64,000 bases of DNA from assembly GCF_000365425.1 (NCBI RefSeq), contig NZ_AQOV01000001.1:1240001-1304000 (forward strand), given 5' to 3'. Positions 51,365-61,475 of the stretch are shown here, piece after piece (position 1 is the first letter of the stretch; every line of letters starts with the position of its first letter). The position numbers and the translations under genes are program-made. The notes under the pieces are model-generated. The model was not told the DNA's origin, made no database searches, and saw only the letters and a list, made by a program, of their open reading frames with translations. The DNA is from Methylomonas sp. MK1. Lineage in GTDB: Bacteria; Pseudomonadota; Gammaproteobacteria; Methylococcales; Methylomonadaceae.

Positions 51365-52600
51365 ATGGCCATTATAGAAGTCAATCACCTCACTAAAGAA
51401 TATCAGTTGGGCCACTTAACCAGCATCAAGGAAACCGCATTAAACGCCTTTAGACGCTTGACGTTCCAACCAACCATTAAACGGGAACGCTTCAAAGCAT
51501 TAGATGACGTCAGTTTTCATATCAAGGAAGGCGAAGTGGTTGGCATTATCGGACATAACGGTGCAGGCAAAAGCACGTTACTCAAACATCTGGCTAACAT
51601 CAGCAAACCCACCAACGGTGAAGTCATCGTCCGGGGTAGCATTGCCCCGTTAATCGAGGTAGGGGCTGGAGTTAACCCAGAACTAACCGGGAGAGAAAAT
51701 ATATTTCTTAATGGAGCTATATTGGGTATCCCCAAAAGAATTATTCAGCAAAAACTCGATGAAATCATAGACTTTTCCGAACTTGAACAGTTTATTGATA
51801 CACCGGTTAAACGTTACAGTTCTGGGATGACGGTGAAGTTAGGTTTTTCAATAGCTACCAGTATGGATGCGGACATCTTAATCATTGATGAAGTGTTAGC
51901 CGTTGGAGACTTGGCTTTTCAACGCAAATGTTTTGATAGAATGGAAAACATAATAAACCATCAAGGAAAAACAGTCTTATTGGTAAGCCATAATATAAGA
52001 CAATTAGAGCGCATATGCCGAAGAGTTATTCTCCTCGAGAATGGCAAAATAATTGCAGACGGCCTACCTAAAAACGTATGCAACTTATTTTACGAAAAAA
52101 GCGAAGAAAGCGTTAGGAAACAACATAAGTTATCCACAGATAACATTAAAGACATTAGCACAACCCCGGATGTAAGTTTAAAAGATATATCATTAATTGA
52201 CAACCATGGAAACAAAGCCTCTACTATATACACAGGCGAAGACTTCTGCATAAAAATTACATTTGAAGTTTATAGAAAATTGATAAAACCAAAATTTGGA
52301 ATCGGTATTCATACTCTAGATTTTGTGTACATAAGCAATAGCGAAAGCTTCAATCACGTAGAGCCTGATATAATTGCCCCTGGCATATTTACGATTTCTT
52401 GCAAATTAATTTCCCCCCCTCTACTTCCAGGAACATTTGCAATAAGATGTGGTGTGGGAGCGGGAGACATAATTAGTACCATTTTTTTAGGCGAAAATTT
52501 ATATTTTTTTACTATAAAAAACCCACCGGATTCTGATAACCATGTCGCAAGAGATGCTTTAATCAGCATATCATCTGAATGGAGCCTTACTTTCCAGTGA
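51365..52600 (+). CDS. wzt: Wzt-type ABC ATPase with C-terminal extension
   Basis: Of 411 residues, the first 245 or so are the ATPase: Walker A GHNGAGKST, signature YSSGMTVKLGF, and Walker B ILIIDEVLAVGD. The last 150 residues are a beta-rich Wzt C-terminal domain (VSLKDISLIDNHGNKAST and later strands). In E. coli O8/O9a such domains recognise a modified, often methylated, non-reducing end of the chain before export. Two methyltransferase genes nearby could supply such a cap. Confidence 0.94.
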   Translation: MAIIEVNHLTKEYQLGHLTSIKETALNAFRRLTFQPTIKRERFKALDDVSFHIKEGEVVGIIGHNGAGKSTLLKHLANISKPTNGEVIVRGSIAPLIEVGAGVNPELTGRENIFLNGAILGIPKRIIQQKLDEIIDFSELEQFIDTPVKRYSSGMTVKLGFSIATSMDADILIIDEVLAVGDLAFQRKCFDRMENIINHQGKTVLLVSHNIRQLERICRRVILLENGKIIADGLPKNVCNLFYEKSEESVRKQHKLSTDNIKDISTTPDVSLKDISLIDNHGNKASTIYTGEDFCIKITFEVYRKLIKPKFGIGIHTLDFVYISNSESFNHVEPDIIAPGIFTISCKLISPPLLPGTFAIRCGVGAGDIISTIFLGENLYFFTIKNPPDSDNHVARDALISISSEWSLTFQ

Positions 52601-52690
52601 CCAGTGGATTTCGGCCCTCGCCAATCTGCAATCACCAGAATGACTTTTTAGTTAGTATTGTGATATTGCATTTATAAGAAAACCTTTATT

Positions 52691-53653
52691 ATGATTAAAG
52701 ATAAAAAACTCGACTCTTTCATTTACAATTTATTGCTAAAACATTACCACCCAAAAGCCAAAGGTATTAGCAAGAAAATATGGGATACATGTTGGCATTA
52801 TGCTTGTACTAAATTTAAAGGCCCAGTATCTACAAATATTCATGGCAAGAGAACCATAATAAATTTTGGACATTCCTACCAACTCTTCGCCAGACGATTT
52901 AGCCACTGGAATAATCCATTGGTTGAAATTGCTTATTTATGTTTTCAGGCCAACAACAGACCTATACATATTGTCGATATTGGCGCGAGTATTGGCGACA
53001 CAGTTAGATTACTCGAAAGCAATTGTCCCAACATGATTGAACACTTTATCTGCATTGAGGGAGAGCAGGAGTTTTTTAATTTCTTAGAAGAAAACTTGCC
53101 AGACAGGACTATGTATACTTTACATAATAGTTTATTATCAGACAAAGAGGAGGAAATACCCACTTTAATAAAAACACACCTTGGAACAGCTAGTGCTCAA
53201 GGAAGATATACGAGCACGGCGGTTACATTGGATAACGTTCTCATAGACAGCAATGCATCTAAAGTCGATTTAATAAAAATTGATGTGGATGGTTATGATG
53301 GAAAGGTGATAAAAGGAGCACAAAAAACACTGGCGAAGTTTCATCCTATTGTAATATTTGAATGGGACCCATCCCACTGCAAAAAAACAAATAATAGCTG
53401 GCGTGAGCATTTCTTAATACTAAACGAATTGGGATACAATCAATATATATGGTTTACAAAATATGGCGACTTCAGCCATTACATGACAATCTTAGATATA
53501 AACGCAATTGATCAAATGGCCGAAGTATGCTTAAGCGATAAGCACGATTGGAACTGGCACTACGATATCATCGCTCTGAATAATCAAAACAAAATAGACA
53601 CTAGAATACTTGCCGAAATGTCGTATGCAAAATCTCGAAAATCCTGGTATTAA
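52691..53653 (+). CDS. FkbM-family methyltransferase
   Basis: The 320-residue protein has the SAM-binding start HIVDIGASIGDTVRLLE near residue 95, followed by the FkbM pattern STAVTLDNVL and VDLIKIDVDGYDGKVIKGA. FkbM enzymes O-methylate sugars or other hydroxyls. Directly after wzt, it is a candidate for adding a methyl group that ends the chain or decorates the repeat unit. The gap of 90 bp before it has no other ORF. Confidence 0.9.
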   Translation: MIKDKKLDSFIYNLLLKHYHPKAKGISKKIWDTCWHYACTKFKGPVSTNIHGKRTIINFGHSYQLFARRFSHWNNPLVEIAYLCFQANNRPIHIVDIGASIGDTVRLLESNCPNMIEHFICIEGEQEFFNFLEENLPDRTMYTLHNSLLSDKEEEIPTLIKTHLGTASAQGRYTSTAVTLDNVLIDSNASKVDLIKIDVDGYDGKVIKGAQKTLAKFHPIVIFEWDPSHCKKTNNSWREHFLILNELGYNQYIWFTKYGDFSHYMTILDINAIDQMAEVCLSDKHDWNWHYDIIALNNQNKIDTRILAEMSYAKSRKSWY

Positions 53654-53679
53654 ATAATTAAACAGTACTCGCATTTCTT

Positions 53680-54888
53680 ATGACTAAAACATCAGGGCGA
53701 ACTCTTATTAAAGTACTATTCGTTTCTCATGACGGCGGCATGGCGGGAGCACAGCGCACACTCCAGACATTGCTTACCAACATTGATCGTAGTCGCTTTA
53801 TCCCCTATCTCTTAGTACCCAATCAGGGCAAGCTTAGCCTCGTAGCAACCGAGATGGGCATACAGGTATTTGTTAGACAAATGATACATTGGGTGCCGGG
53901 AGTTAATGCGTTATTTCGAAGCCAACGACTTTCTTATTTCCTTAGATCATTCAAAACTTTACGCGCGCGAAGCTGGGCGATTGCCCACTTAATCGAAGAA
54001 CATCAAATAGATCTGGTGTATACGAATACAGTAACTTGTATAGAAGGAGCAATTGCAGCGCGAATGACAGATAAGCCCCATATTTGGCATATTCATGAGT
54101 CAATTACCGGTAACAGCGAACTCATACCATTACTACCTTTCCCCCTCTATTCTCTAATAGTCCGCGCACTCTCTAAGACAATTATATTCTGCTCAGTTAG
54201 CTTAGCCAGAACATTTCCTCTACTAAAAAATAATAACCATATCGTTTATAACGGACTTAAATTCCCAGCTCCAATCAATAGAAAATATGCGCATGATTTA
54301 TTAGTAAAAAATTTAGAAATAGAAGAATCCCAAAAAATAGTAGCTATAGTTAGCGCATTACAGCCACGTAAAGACCACCGAACATTTTTAGCTACTGCAC
54401 ATGAAATTACCAGTAAATATAAAGATGTCGTATTTCTAATTGCAGGTGAAGGCGCAGAAGTCTATACCAAAAAAATCAAAAGAAAAATTGAATTACTTAA
54501 TTTAGCCCCATCAGTTAAACTCATAGGATGGTGGCCAGAAGACAATATCTATGATCTTTTAGCGGGAGTGGATGTTTTAGTTGTTTCCTCAGAACAAGAA
54601 TCGTTCGGACTAACAATCATTGAAGCGCTTGCCATGGAAACACCCGTAGTTTCGACCCGGTGCGGAGGACCGGAAGAAGTAATCGTAGACAGACAAACTG
54701 GACTATTAGTTCCACTTAAAGATCCAGAATCCATGGCGAAAGCCATAATTAAATTATTACAGAATCCTCAGCTTGCATGCGAAATTGGTCAAGCAGGCAG
54801 AAATGATGTTCTATCGCGATTCAGTGTGAAACAATATTGCGAAAGTATACAACAAATCTTAGAGCAGTCATTATCCCAAAACCAATAA
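53680..54888 (+). CDS. Family 4 glycosyltransferase
   Basis: The 402-residue GT-B enzyme has an N-terminal FVSHDGGMAGAQRTLQTLL loop and a GT4 C-terminal domain with VSALQPRKDHRTFLATA and the EQESFGLTIIEALAMETPVV motif that contains the E-x7-E glutamates. It has no membrane helix. It sits 26 bp after the FkbM gene and 18 bp before the WbsX-type gene. Donor specificity is unknown. Confidence 0.93.
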   Translation: MTKTSGRTLIKVLFVSHDGGMAGAQRTLQTLLTNIDRSRFIPYLLVPNQGKLSLVATEMGIQVFVRQMIHWVPGVNALFRSQRLSYFLRSFKTLRARSWAIAHLIEEHQIDLVYTNTVTCIEGAIAARMTDKPHIWHIHESITGNSELIPLLPFPLYSLIVRALSKTIIFCSVSLARTFPLLKNNNHIVYNGLKFPAPINRKYAHDLLVKNLEIEESQKIVAIVSALQPRKDHRTFLATAHEITSKYKDVVFLIAGEGAEVYTKKIKRKIELLNLAPSVKLIGWWPEDNIYDLLAGVDVLVVSSEQESFGLTIIEALAMETPVVSTRCGGPEEVIVDRQTGLLVPLKDPESMAKAIIKLLQNPQLACEIGQAGRNDVLSRFSVKQYCESIQQILEQSLSQNQ

Positions 54889-54906
54889 TTATTTAGAACA
54901 TATTCT

Positions 54907-56016
54907 ATGAATTTGTCAGAACGGAACAATACACCAATAGCGAGAGCCATCGCATTTTATCTACCACAGTTCCATCCAATTCCCGAAAACGACGAATGGT
55001 GGGGAAAAGGATTTACGGAATGGACTAATACTGCAAAAGCAAAACCATTGTTCCCAGGTCATTATCAACCCCACGTACCTTCAGACTTAGGGTTCTACGA
55101 TTTGCGCCTAGCCAAAACACGAATTGCACAGGCTGAAATGGCTGCCGAATATGGAATTGAAGGCTTTTGCTATTGGCACTATTGGTTTGCTGGCAAACGG
55201 TTATTAGAACATCCTTTTAGCGAAGTAATTCAATCAGGTGAACCGAATTTCCCTTTTTGTTTAGGCTGGGCTAATGATACCTGGTCTGGAATCTGGCATG
55301 GAGCACCTAACAGAATATTGATAGAACAAACCTATCCGGGATTAGAAGATTACAAGAATCATTTTGATTCTCTACTAAGTGCATTTACCGATGATCGTTA
55401 TTTGACAGTCGACGACAAACCAATCTTCTTAATATATAAACCTGATAAATTACCCGACTCCATTCAATTCACCGACTTTTGGCGAGAATTGGCCCATAAA
55501 GCGGGGTTGAAAGGTCTGCATTTTATTGCATCGCTCCAAGACGAACCTATTTGGAAGCCGGAGAAACGAGGCTTCGATGCTATTACCGTTGCCAATCAAA
55601 GCAAAATCGCCAGCGTGACGAAAAACAAAAACGGATTGACAGGAATAGCTAATAAATTTAAAACTCACTCCCGAAAAGCCTTAAAGCGGCCGGAACATGT
55701 TTACGACTATAAAGACGCTATGCGATATTTTTTGGAGGACGTGAGCGCTGATATAGAGTATTACCCAAGCGTAATACCTAACTGGGACAACTCTCCAAGA
55801 AGTGGAACAAATGGAATAATACTGCATAACTCTACACCTGAATTATTTGGGGAATTGTTGCAATTAGCCATTAATAAAGTGTCTCACTTGCCGGATAACC
55901 ATAAAATTATTTTTATAAAATCATGGAATGAATGGGCAGAAGGCAATCATCTTGAACCTGACATAAAATTTGGTAAGCGATATTTGGAAACCATTAAACA
56001 GGTTCTGATGCGATGA
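54907..56016 (+). CDS. WbsX-type protein (GH99-like domain)
   Basis: The 369-residue protein shows the WbsX signature IAFYLPQFHPIPENDEWWGK, then FTEWTNTAKAKPLFPGHYQP, and SWNEWAEGNHLEPD at the C-terminus. This is a family of predicted glycosyl-hydrolase-fold enzymes, often annotated as glycosyltransferase WbsX, in O-antigen loci. Whether they cleave or transfer is not settled. It overlaps the next methyltransferase gene by four bases. Confidence 0.9.
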   Translation: MNLSERNNTPIARAIAFYLPQFHPIPENDEWWGKGFTEWTNTAKAKPLFPGHYQPHVPSDLGFYDLRLAKTRIAQAEMAAEYGIEGFCYWHYWFAGKRLLEHPFSEVIQSGEPNFPFCLGWANDTWSGIWHGAPNRILIEQTYPGLEDYKNHFDSLLSAFTDDRYLTVDDKPIFLIYKPDKLPDSIQFTDFWRELAHKAGLKGLHFIASLQDEPIWKPEKRGFDAITVANQSKIASVTKNKNGLTGIANKFKTHSRKALKRPEHVYDYKDAMRYFLEDVSADIEYYPSVIPNWDNSPRSGTNGIILHNSTPELFGELLQLAINKVSHLPDNHKIIFIKSWNEWAEGNHLEPDIKFGKRYLETIKQVLMR

Positions 56017-57038
56017 AAATAAAACACAGCCTTAAAGTAATTTATTACACCTTACTCAACAAATGCTCAAGAGAAGAGCCTCGAGGACAGGAGTTGATTA
56101 ATCGCTACCGTGAAAACTACGGCATTCCAAAGGAAATTGACCTAACGGAAGAAAATATTCTTGAACATTGGCATCTTGAATTACAATTAACTAAACTGCT
56201 ATTAGAATCAACTCCCGACAATCGTTGGGAAGTATTTGAAAAATGTTACACCACACTTTATACAAAGTTAGAATGGCTTAATAAATTAATTGACAAACGC
56301 GCCCCTCTCCCCCCCAATATTTTGTACAAAGAGTGGGCCTATTTGATCGGCACGGCACCAAAAAGAATTTATGAAATAGGTTCAGGCAGAGCTGAAATGA
56401 TTAGCTACTTAGCTGATCTTGGGCATGAAATCAAAGCGACAGAAATTACCCGTGAACAGGGAGAAAAACATACTTCGGATAAACTCGAAAATCTTAAATG
56501 GGGCATATCTGATGGAGTTCATCTTGAACAATTTGAACCAGTCAATACCTATGATTTTGTTATTTCCAATCAAGTCATTGAACATATGCACCCTGATGAT
56601 TTACCTGAAAATTGTAAGCATGTCTATTCTACACTGAAGTCGGGTGGCAAGTATATAGTTTGCGCACCACACCCATGGCATGGCCCTCCTGACATTTCTG
56701 CAGTTTTTAAGTATAAAAAAGCTATAGGCGTGCATCTAAAAGAATATACAAATTATCAAATATATTCGCATTTAAAAAGGTCTGGATTTAAAAAGGTTTC
56801 ATCAACCTTCCGACCGCCAAAATTTTTTATTGATCTTTTTAGCATAAAAGATACCCCAAAGACCTCAGTTTTTTTTACAATTTATTTATTCGCAATAGAA
56901 AGAGTATTTCATTTATTCTCCAGAATGCTTGTCGGTAACAAAATAAAATCCTTCGCAAAGAAACTTCTATTTTCAGAAAATACTTCTCTCATTGCTCAAA
57001 AAATTAGCCCTAAAACCTACCGGTTTATTGACATATAA
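56013..57038 (+). CDS. SAM-dependent class I methyltransferase
   Basis: The 341-residue protein has a central Rossmann methyltransferase domain, with IYEIGSGRAEMISYLADLG as motif I and YDFVISNQVIEHMHPDDL as the later acidic motif. A long N-terminal helical part and a hydrophobic C-terminal stretch flank it. It overlaps the WbsX-type gene by four bases (ATGA), so the two are coupled. It could methylate a sugar in the chain. Target unknown. Confidence 0.88.
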   Translation: MKIKHSLKVIYYTLLNKCSREEPRGQELINRYRENYGIPKEIDLTEENILEHWHLELQLTKLLLESTPDNRWEVFEKCYTTLYTKLEWLNKLIDKRAPLPPNILYKEWAYLIGTAPKRIYEIGSGRAEMISYLADLGHEIKATEITREQGEKHTSDKLENLKWGISDGVHLEQFEPVNTYDFVISNQVIEHMHPDDLPENCKHVYSTLKSGGKYIVCAPHPWHGPPDISAVFKYKKAIGVHLKEYTNYQIYSHLKRSGFKKVSSTFRPPKFFIDLFSIKDTPKTSVFFTIYLFAIERVFHLFSRMLVGNKIKSFAKKLLFSENTSLIAQKISPKTYRFIDI

Positions 57039-57098
57039 ATAACGGCGATTAAATACACTGGCTAAACAAAACCAATTCCACCCAAAGAATAATTTACG

Positions 57099-58304
57099 AT
57101 GAACATACTTTTTATTGACACGGGATTACCTATGCCAGACCGCGCGTCTGCGGATTTACGTATGTTTACCATTGTTGAACTGCTAGCTCAACAAGGCCAC
57201 AAATGTTACTACAACGTTATTAACTACCCATCCTGGTCTAAGCAAATATCCGAAACTGATTTGATACGCTATCAAACATCGCTTGAAAACCTAGGCACAA
57301 GTGTTTGCAAACAGAATATCGATATCGCACTTTTAAACCGTAACTATGATTCAATATATTTTAAATACTTTTACCCCGCAGAAAACATCATCGACCATAT
57401 ACGCTTACTTCAACCTAGAGCCCGAATAATAATTGACAGCGTTGATATAGTTTATGCAAGACTTTTTGCCAAAGCAAAACTAGAAAACACTACTAACTAT
57501 TATTTAGACGCCGAAAAAATAAAAAAAAGAGAATTAGTCACATACTCTAAATCCGATCTAGTCGTTACTATTACCCCAGAAGACACCAATATCCTATTAA
57601 AAGACATACCTAATATCAATACTTTCATAATCCCAAACATTCATGAAATCCATGCTTTTGAATCTGAAAAAACACCATTCCCTAGTTTAATTTTTATTGG
57701 CGTCTTCTCCCACGAACCCAATGTTGATGCAGTTCTCTATTTTTATCACGAAGTTTGGCCTACAATTACCGAAGCGCACCCCGACTGTCACTGGTTTATT
57801 GTTGGCGGGAGTCCACCTCCAGAAATACAGGCATTAGCCGGGAGCAAAATTTCGATAACGGGCTATGTTCCTAAAACTCTGCCTTACTTGAAAAAGTCAT
57901 GGATTTCGATTGCTCCACTGCGCTTTGGGGCCGGCATGAAAGGAAAAGTGGGCGAGGCTATGGCTGCAGGCATTCCCGTCGTAACAACTGATTTCGGAGC
58001 GCAAGGACTTAAAATAATCAGCGGAACACATTTAATTGTAGCTAAAAATGACGAGGATTATGCGATTCAGATAAATAACCTAATCTTAGACAAGGAAAAA
58101 CGTCTATATATTGGGGATCAAGGCTTAAAGTTCATAAAGGCTAATTATAGCAAAGAAGCCGTTAGCTTTATTTTAAATGACTTTACGAAAATCATTGAAA
58201 ACTTGCCCGCTTACCGCCCCACGGTTAAATCTGTATTATATGTTGCATATACAAGAATGTCGCAATGGATTACTAGAAATATTACTTGGCGTTTTAATAA
58301 ATAA
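57099..58304 (+). CDS. Glycosyltransferase, GT-B fold (GT4-like)
   Basis: The 401-residue protein starts with FIDTGLPMPDRASADLRMF and has a C-terminal donor domain with IFIGVFSHEPNVDAVLYFY and APLRFGAGMKGKVGEAMAAG, typical of GT4-like enzymes in polysaccharide loci. The C-terminal 30 residues are basic and could contact the membrane. It is followed by the largest gap of the locus (about 500 bp), which contains a MITE-like element. Confidence 0.9.
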   Translation: MNILFIDTGLPMPDRASADLRMFTIVELLAQQGHKCYYNVINYPSWSKQISETDLIRYQTSLENLGTSVCKQNIDIALLNRNYDSIYFKYFYPAENIIDHIRLLQPRARIIIDSVDIVYARLFAKAKLENTTNYYLDAEKIKKRELVTYSKSDLVVTITPEDTNILLKDIPNINTFIIPNIHEIHAFESEKTPFPSLIFIGVFSHEPNVDAVLYFYHEVWPTITEAHPDCHWFIVGGSPPPEIQALAGSKISITGYVPKTLPYLKKSWISIAPLRFGAGMKGKVGEAMAAGIPVVTTDFGAQGLKIISGTHLIVAKNDEDYAIQINNLILDKEKRLYIGDQGLKFIKANYSKEAVSFILNDFTKIIENLPAYRPTVKSVLYVAYTRMSQWITRNITWRFNK

Positions 58305-58810
58305 ACTGTTAACCGTATACAGTGTTTATTATTTCCTCAATATATTACAACGTGTAAGAATAATTCGTAGCTTTGGAGCAAAATACAAATTTTAGTCGAT
58401 TACTATAGTTGCTTTAGGAACCTCTGATTAATGCTGTTTTTCAAGAAAAACAGAATCGCAAGCCATTGATATAATTGAGTCATAAATACGTGATAGCGAA
58501 TTAATCAGAGGTTCCTTTAGTGCTTATCATTACTTAATATTGAATTTTATACAACGATAATTTGTTTACGTTAACAAAGCAATGTAAAACCACAATTTAT
58601 ATTCAATTTTTAGGCTCAAGGGTAAATTTTTTAATTAAATACGTTGCTAGTTAGATCTTAAAATACCTTCTAACCGATCAGATGACTATATTGCTTTATG
58701 CAACCCTTAAGTCTTTGCAGATGTTTTTCTTCAAGCACCGATTAATTCGTTGATATAATTACATCTTGTTCAATATAATTAGTCAACCCACACTTTAATA
58801 TTTAACTATT
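58305..58810. other. Gap of about 500 bp in the polysaccharide locus
   Basis: No supported ORF is visible. The stretch is AT-rich and holds a 99-bp inverted-repeat element (58417-58515). The remaining sequence, especially the last 250 bp, probably includes a promoter for the downstream glycosyltransferase genes, but I could not place one with confidence. Confidence 0.5.
58417..58515. mobile_element. 99-bp MITE-like element
   Basis: A perfect 16-base terminal inverted repeat (GGAACCTCTGATTAAT at 58417-58432, and its complement at 58500-58515) encloses 67 bases that include a CTGTTTTT/AAAAACAG hairpin. TTTA occurs directly outside both ends (58413-58416 and 58516-58519), as expected of a 4-bp target duplication. 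There is no coding capacity, so it would need a transposase in trans. The parent insertion sequence is not in the window. Confidence 0.78.
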
Positions 58811-60163
58811 ATGAAATCGAAGCCACTTAACATTTTGTTTATATCTAGCAACGCTGATATAGCCGGCGGCGAGAACTATCTTCTAACAGTTTTCCGGCTA
58901 ATTGATAAAACTCGCTTCAATCCCATCGTTATGGTGCCTGGGGAAGGGAGATTTTATAATGAATTAGTCAGACTCGGCATAGATTCATTTGTTTTAAAGA
59001 TGAATTATTTCTGGCTAACTCCACCTGACGAGTGGTATAAGCACTTAGAGGCAATCCCGCGCAGAGTGAGATTTTTGAGCGATATCATCCAAGAAAAAGA
59101 TATTTCGCTGGTTCATACAAATTCAAACATAATCTTCGAAGGAGCTTTAGCTGCTAAGTTAATAGGGGTTCATCACTTGTTTTTTGCACACTTAGAATTT
59201 CTACCCCAAAATCCTATTTTTCAGCGATTTACACTGAACTCATCCTCGTATGCCCAAATGATTGACGATCTTTCAAGCCATATCATAGCGGTCTCAAATA
59301 CGGTTGCCGAATCATATTGCCCTCCAATTGATAAAACCCGAATCCAAGTTATTCACAATGGATTAGAATTTGAAAAATTTGATCTTGCGCTCGAAAATAG
59401 GGATAGGAGCCTTCATTTAGAACTTGGGCTTTCAGACGATTCTCTTATCGTTTCTGCTATTGGCCGGGTTCACCCCGATAAAGGGTTCGATTACTTTGTT
59501 GAAGCAGCTTCCATTGTTGTCCGTGAAAACCCCAAGGTACATTTTCTTATTGTTGGCAAAGATGAAAGCATCGAATTTTGCAAAGCATTAAGATCCAGAG
59601 TAAACGAGCTTAATATTGTCGATAACATTCACCTTCTGGGACAACGAGATGATGTTCCTAGAATTTTAGCAGAGACAGACATCTTTGTTTTATCTTCCAG
59701 AGTTGAAGGCCATCCATTTGTGCTACTTGAGGCAATGGCTTGCGCTTGTGTTTCTATTGCAACTCGTTGTGGCGGAGTGGAAGAGACAGTTACAGACGAT
59801 ACTGGATACATTATTGATATCGGAGATATACAAGCCACTGCCTCAACTATTATCAATTTAGCACACGACCCTGATCTCAGAATTAAAATGGGTTCATTAG
59901 CTAGATCACGAGTAAAGAAATACTTCGAAGCTAAATCTTGCATTAAATCACTAGCAGATGCCTATGACCTTATTCTTTCTCAACCGAAACCATTACCAGG
60001 TTCCTACGCCATAGATTTTTTCCTACAAGCAGTCACGGAGACCGCGTATCTTGGGAACCAAGTTGTTCAATTGAACGAACGCGTCAAAAACTTAGAGCAT
60101 CTTTCTGATAAAATTAGGAAAAATCCCATTTATAGAATAGCAAAAAAAATCATGAGGCACTGA
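58811..60163 (+). CDS. Family 4 glycosyltransferase
   Basis: The 450-residue GT-B protein starts FISSNADIAGGENYLLTVF and has the donor domain motifs IGRVHPDKGFDYFVEAA and SRVEGHPFVLLEAMACACV with the E-x7-E pair. A C-terminal extension of about 60 residues includes a short coiled coil (LGNQVVQLNERVKNLEHL), longer than in the other GT4 proteins here, possibly for membrane or partner contact. It follows the MITE-containing gap. Confidence 0.92.
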   Translation: MKSKPLNILFISSNADIAGGENYLLTVFRLIDKTRFNPIVMVPGEGRFYNELVRLGIDSFVLKMNYFWLTPPDEWYKHLEAIPRRVRFLSDIIQEKDISLVHTNSNIIFEGALAAKLIGVHHLFFAHLEFLPQNPIFQRFTLNSSSYAQMIDDLSSHIIAVSNTVAESYCPPIDKTRIQVIHNGLEFEKFDLALENRDRSLHLELGLSDDSLIVSAIGRVHPDKGFDYFVEAASIVVRENPKVHFLIVGKDESIEFCKALRSRVNELNIVDNIHLLGQRDDVPRILAETDIFVLSSRVEGHPFVLLEAMACACVSIATRCGGVEETVTDDTGYIIDIGDIQATASTIINLAHDPDLRIKMGSLARSRVKKYFEAKSCIKSLADAYDLILSQPKPLPGSYAIDFFLQAVTETAYLGNQVVQLNERVKNLEHLSDKIRKNPIYRIAKKIMRH

Positions 60164-60252
60164 ATTGTTTTTTACATGTAACTAGACATAATTACTACCT
60201 CCCTACCCCTATAATAGAGCTCGTTTCTATCATCAATGCCTAATCAAAAAAC

Positions 60253-61473
60253 ATGACATCTTTCAATAATTCTATTACCTATTCTCCAAAAGATTATTCT
60301 TTTAAAAAAATAGGCCTAATAGCGCCATACTTTCTTCCCGTAATAGGTGGCGCAAATATCTACTGCTACGAATTGGCGAAGGCATATGCGGACAAGGGAT
60401 TTGAAGTACATGTATTTTCCGTTGAAGGCGCACTAGAAGACCCCAGCTACACTTTACATCCAATACTAACTAGAGACTTGAAGGGAGATTTAGGAAAATT
60501 AAAAAGTTATGACATGGACTTATGGCATTCGCTTTTTTTATATTATGCACCGTTATCTTTCTATAAAAATAATGTATTTGTCACAACTCACGGTGATGAC
60601 ATTTTTAGCTTTACGGTACGCTATAACTTACCTGGTAAAAAACTTCTTGATCGGCATTTTTTATGGCGATTAACTGACTCGGCAAATAGCAGGCTAAATC
60701 ACTATTGGGAATGCGCCGAGCTATTATTCAATAAAATCATATTCTCATTTGCTTTAAAACAGGTAAAACAAGTGATTACCGTAAGTCAATTTACAAAGAC
60801 AATGTTCACCCAAAAATTCCAAGAGGCCGCTACAAACGTCACTGTAGTTCCACCCGGTGTTTCTGAAAAATTCTTCGAAGACCACCATGTTAAAACAGAC
60901 ACCCATTTATTCTTGACAGTGTCCAGAATCGATGAACATGATCGAATCAAGAACATTCATAATGTTATTAAAGCGTTCGCCTTGCTTAAAGACAAATTTC
61001 AGTTCAAGTACGTTATTATTAGCGGAAATAACACTGGAAACTATAAAGATGAACTTGATTTTCTTATTAAGTCAAACGGACTTGAGGATAGAATTTTCAT
61101 AGAGGGTAGAAAAAGTATAGAAGAACTTCTGGAATACTATAGAAAAGCCGGACTATTTATTTTAGTTTCATATGCCGAGCCGGAAAATTTCGAAGGTTTT
61201 GGCATCGTTTTTCTTGAGGCGAATGCGTGTGGAACACCTGTACTCACCTCCAAACAAGGAGGGATGTCAGACTATGTTAAAGAAGGCGAAAATGGCTTTT
61301 ATGTTAAAGACATCGACGCAGAAGGTATTAAATACGCTCTTGAACGTTATTTGTCAGATCAGATCCAATTTAACGGCTCAATTATCAAGCAATCTCCATT
61401 AGCCTACAAATGGTCAAATATCGCAAACAGGATACTTGAAATTTATAAAAACCACATACAAGTCGTTTCCTAA
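60253..61473 (+). CDS. Family 4 glycosyltransferase
   Basis: The 406-residue GT-B enzyme has an N-terminal PYFLPVIGGANIYCYELAKA glycine-rich loop, VTTHGDDIFSF at the interdomain region, and SRIDEHDRIKNIHNVIKAF plus AEPENFEGFGIVFLEANACG in the donor domain. It stops two bases before the asparagine synthase start, so the two are cotranscribed. No Shine-Dalgarno sequence is visible. Donor unknown. Confidence 0.93.
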   Translation: MTSFNNSITYSPKDYSFKKIGLIAPYFLPVIGGANIYCYELAKAYADKGFEVHVFSVEGALEDPSYTLHPILTRDLKGDLGKLKSYDMDLWHSLFLYYAPLSFYKNNVFVTTHGDDIFSFTVRYNLPGKKLLDRHFLWRLTDSANSRLNHYWECAELLFNKIIFSFALKQVKQVITVSQFTKTMFTQKFQEAATNVTVVPPGVSEKFFEDHHVKTDTHLFLTVSRIDEHDRIKNIHNVIKAFALLKDKFQFKYVIISGNNTGNYKDELDFLIKSNGLEDRIFIEGRKSIEELLEYYRKAGLFILVSYAEPENFEGFGIVFLEANACGTPVLTSKQGGMSDYVKEGENGFYVKDIDAEGIKYALERYLSDQIQFNGSIIKQSPLAYKWSNIANRILEIYKNHIQVVS

Positions 61474-61475
61474 TC

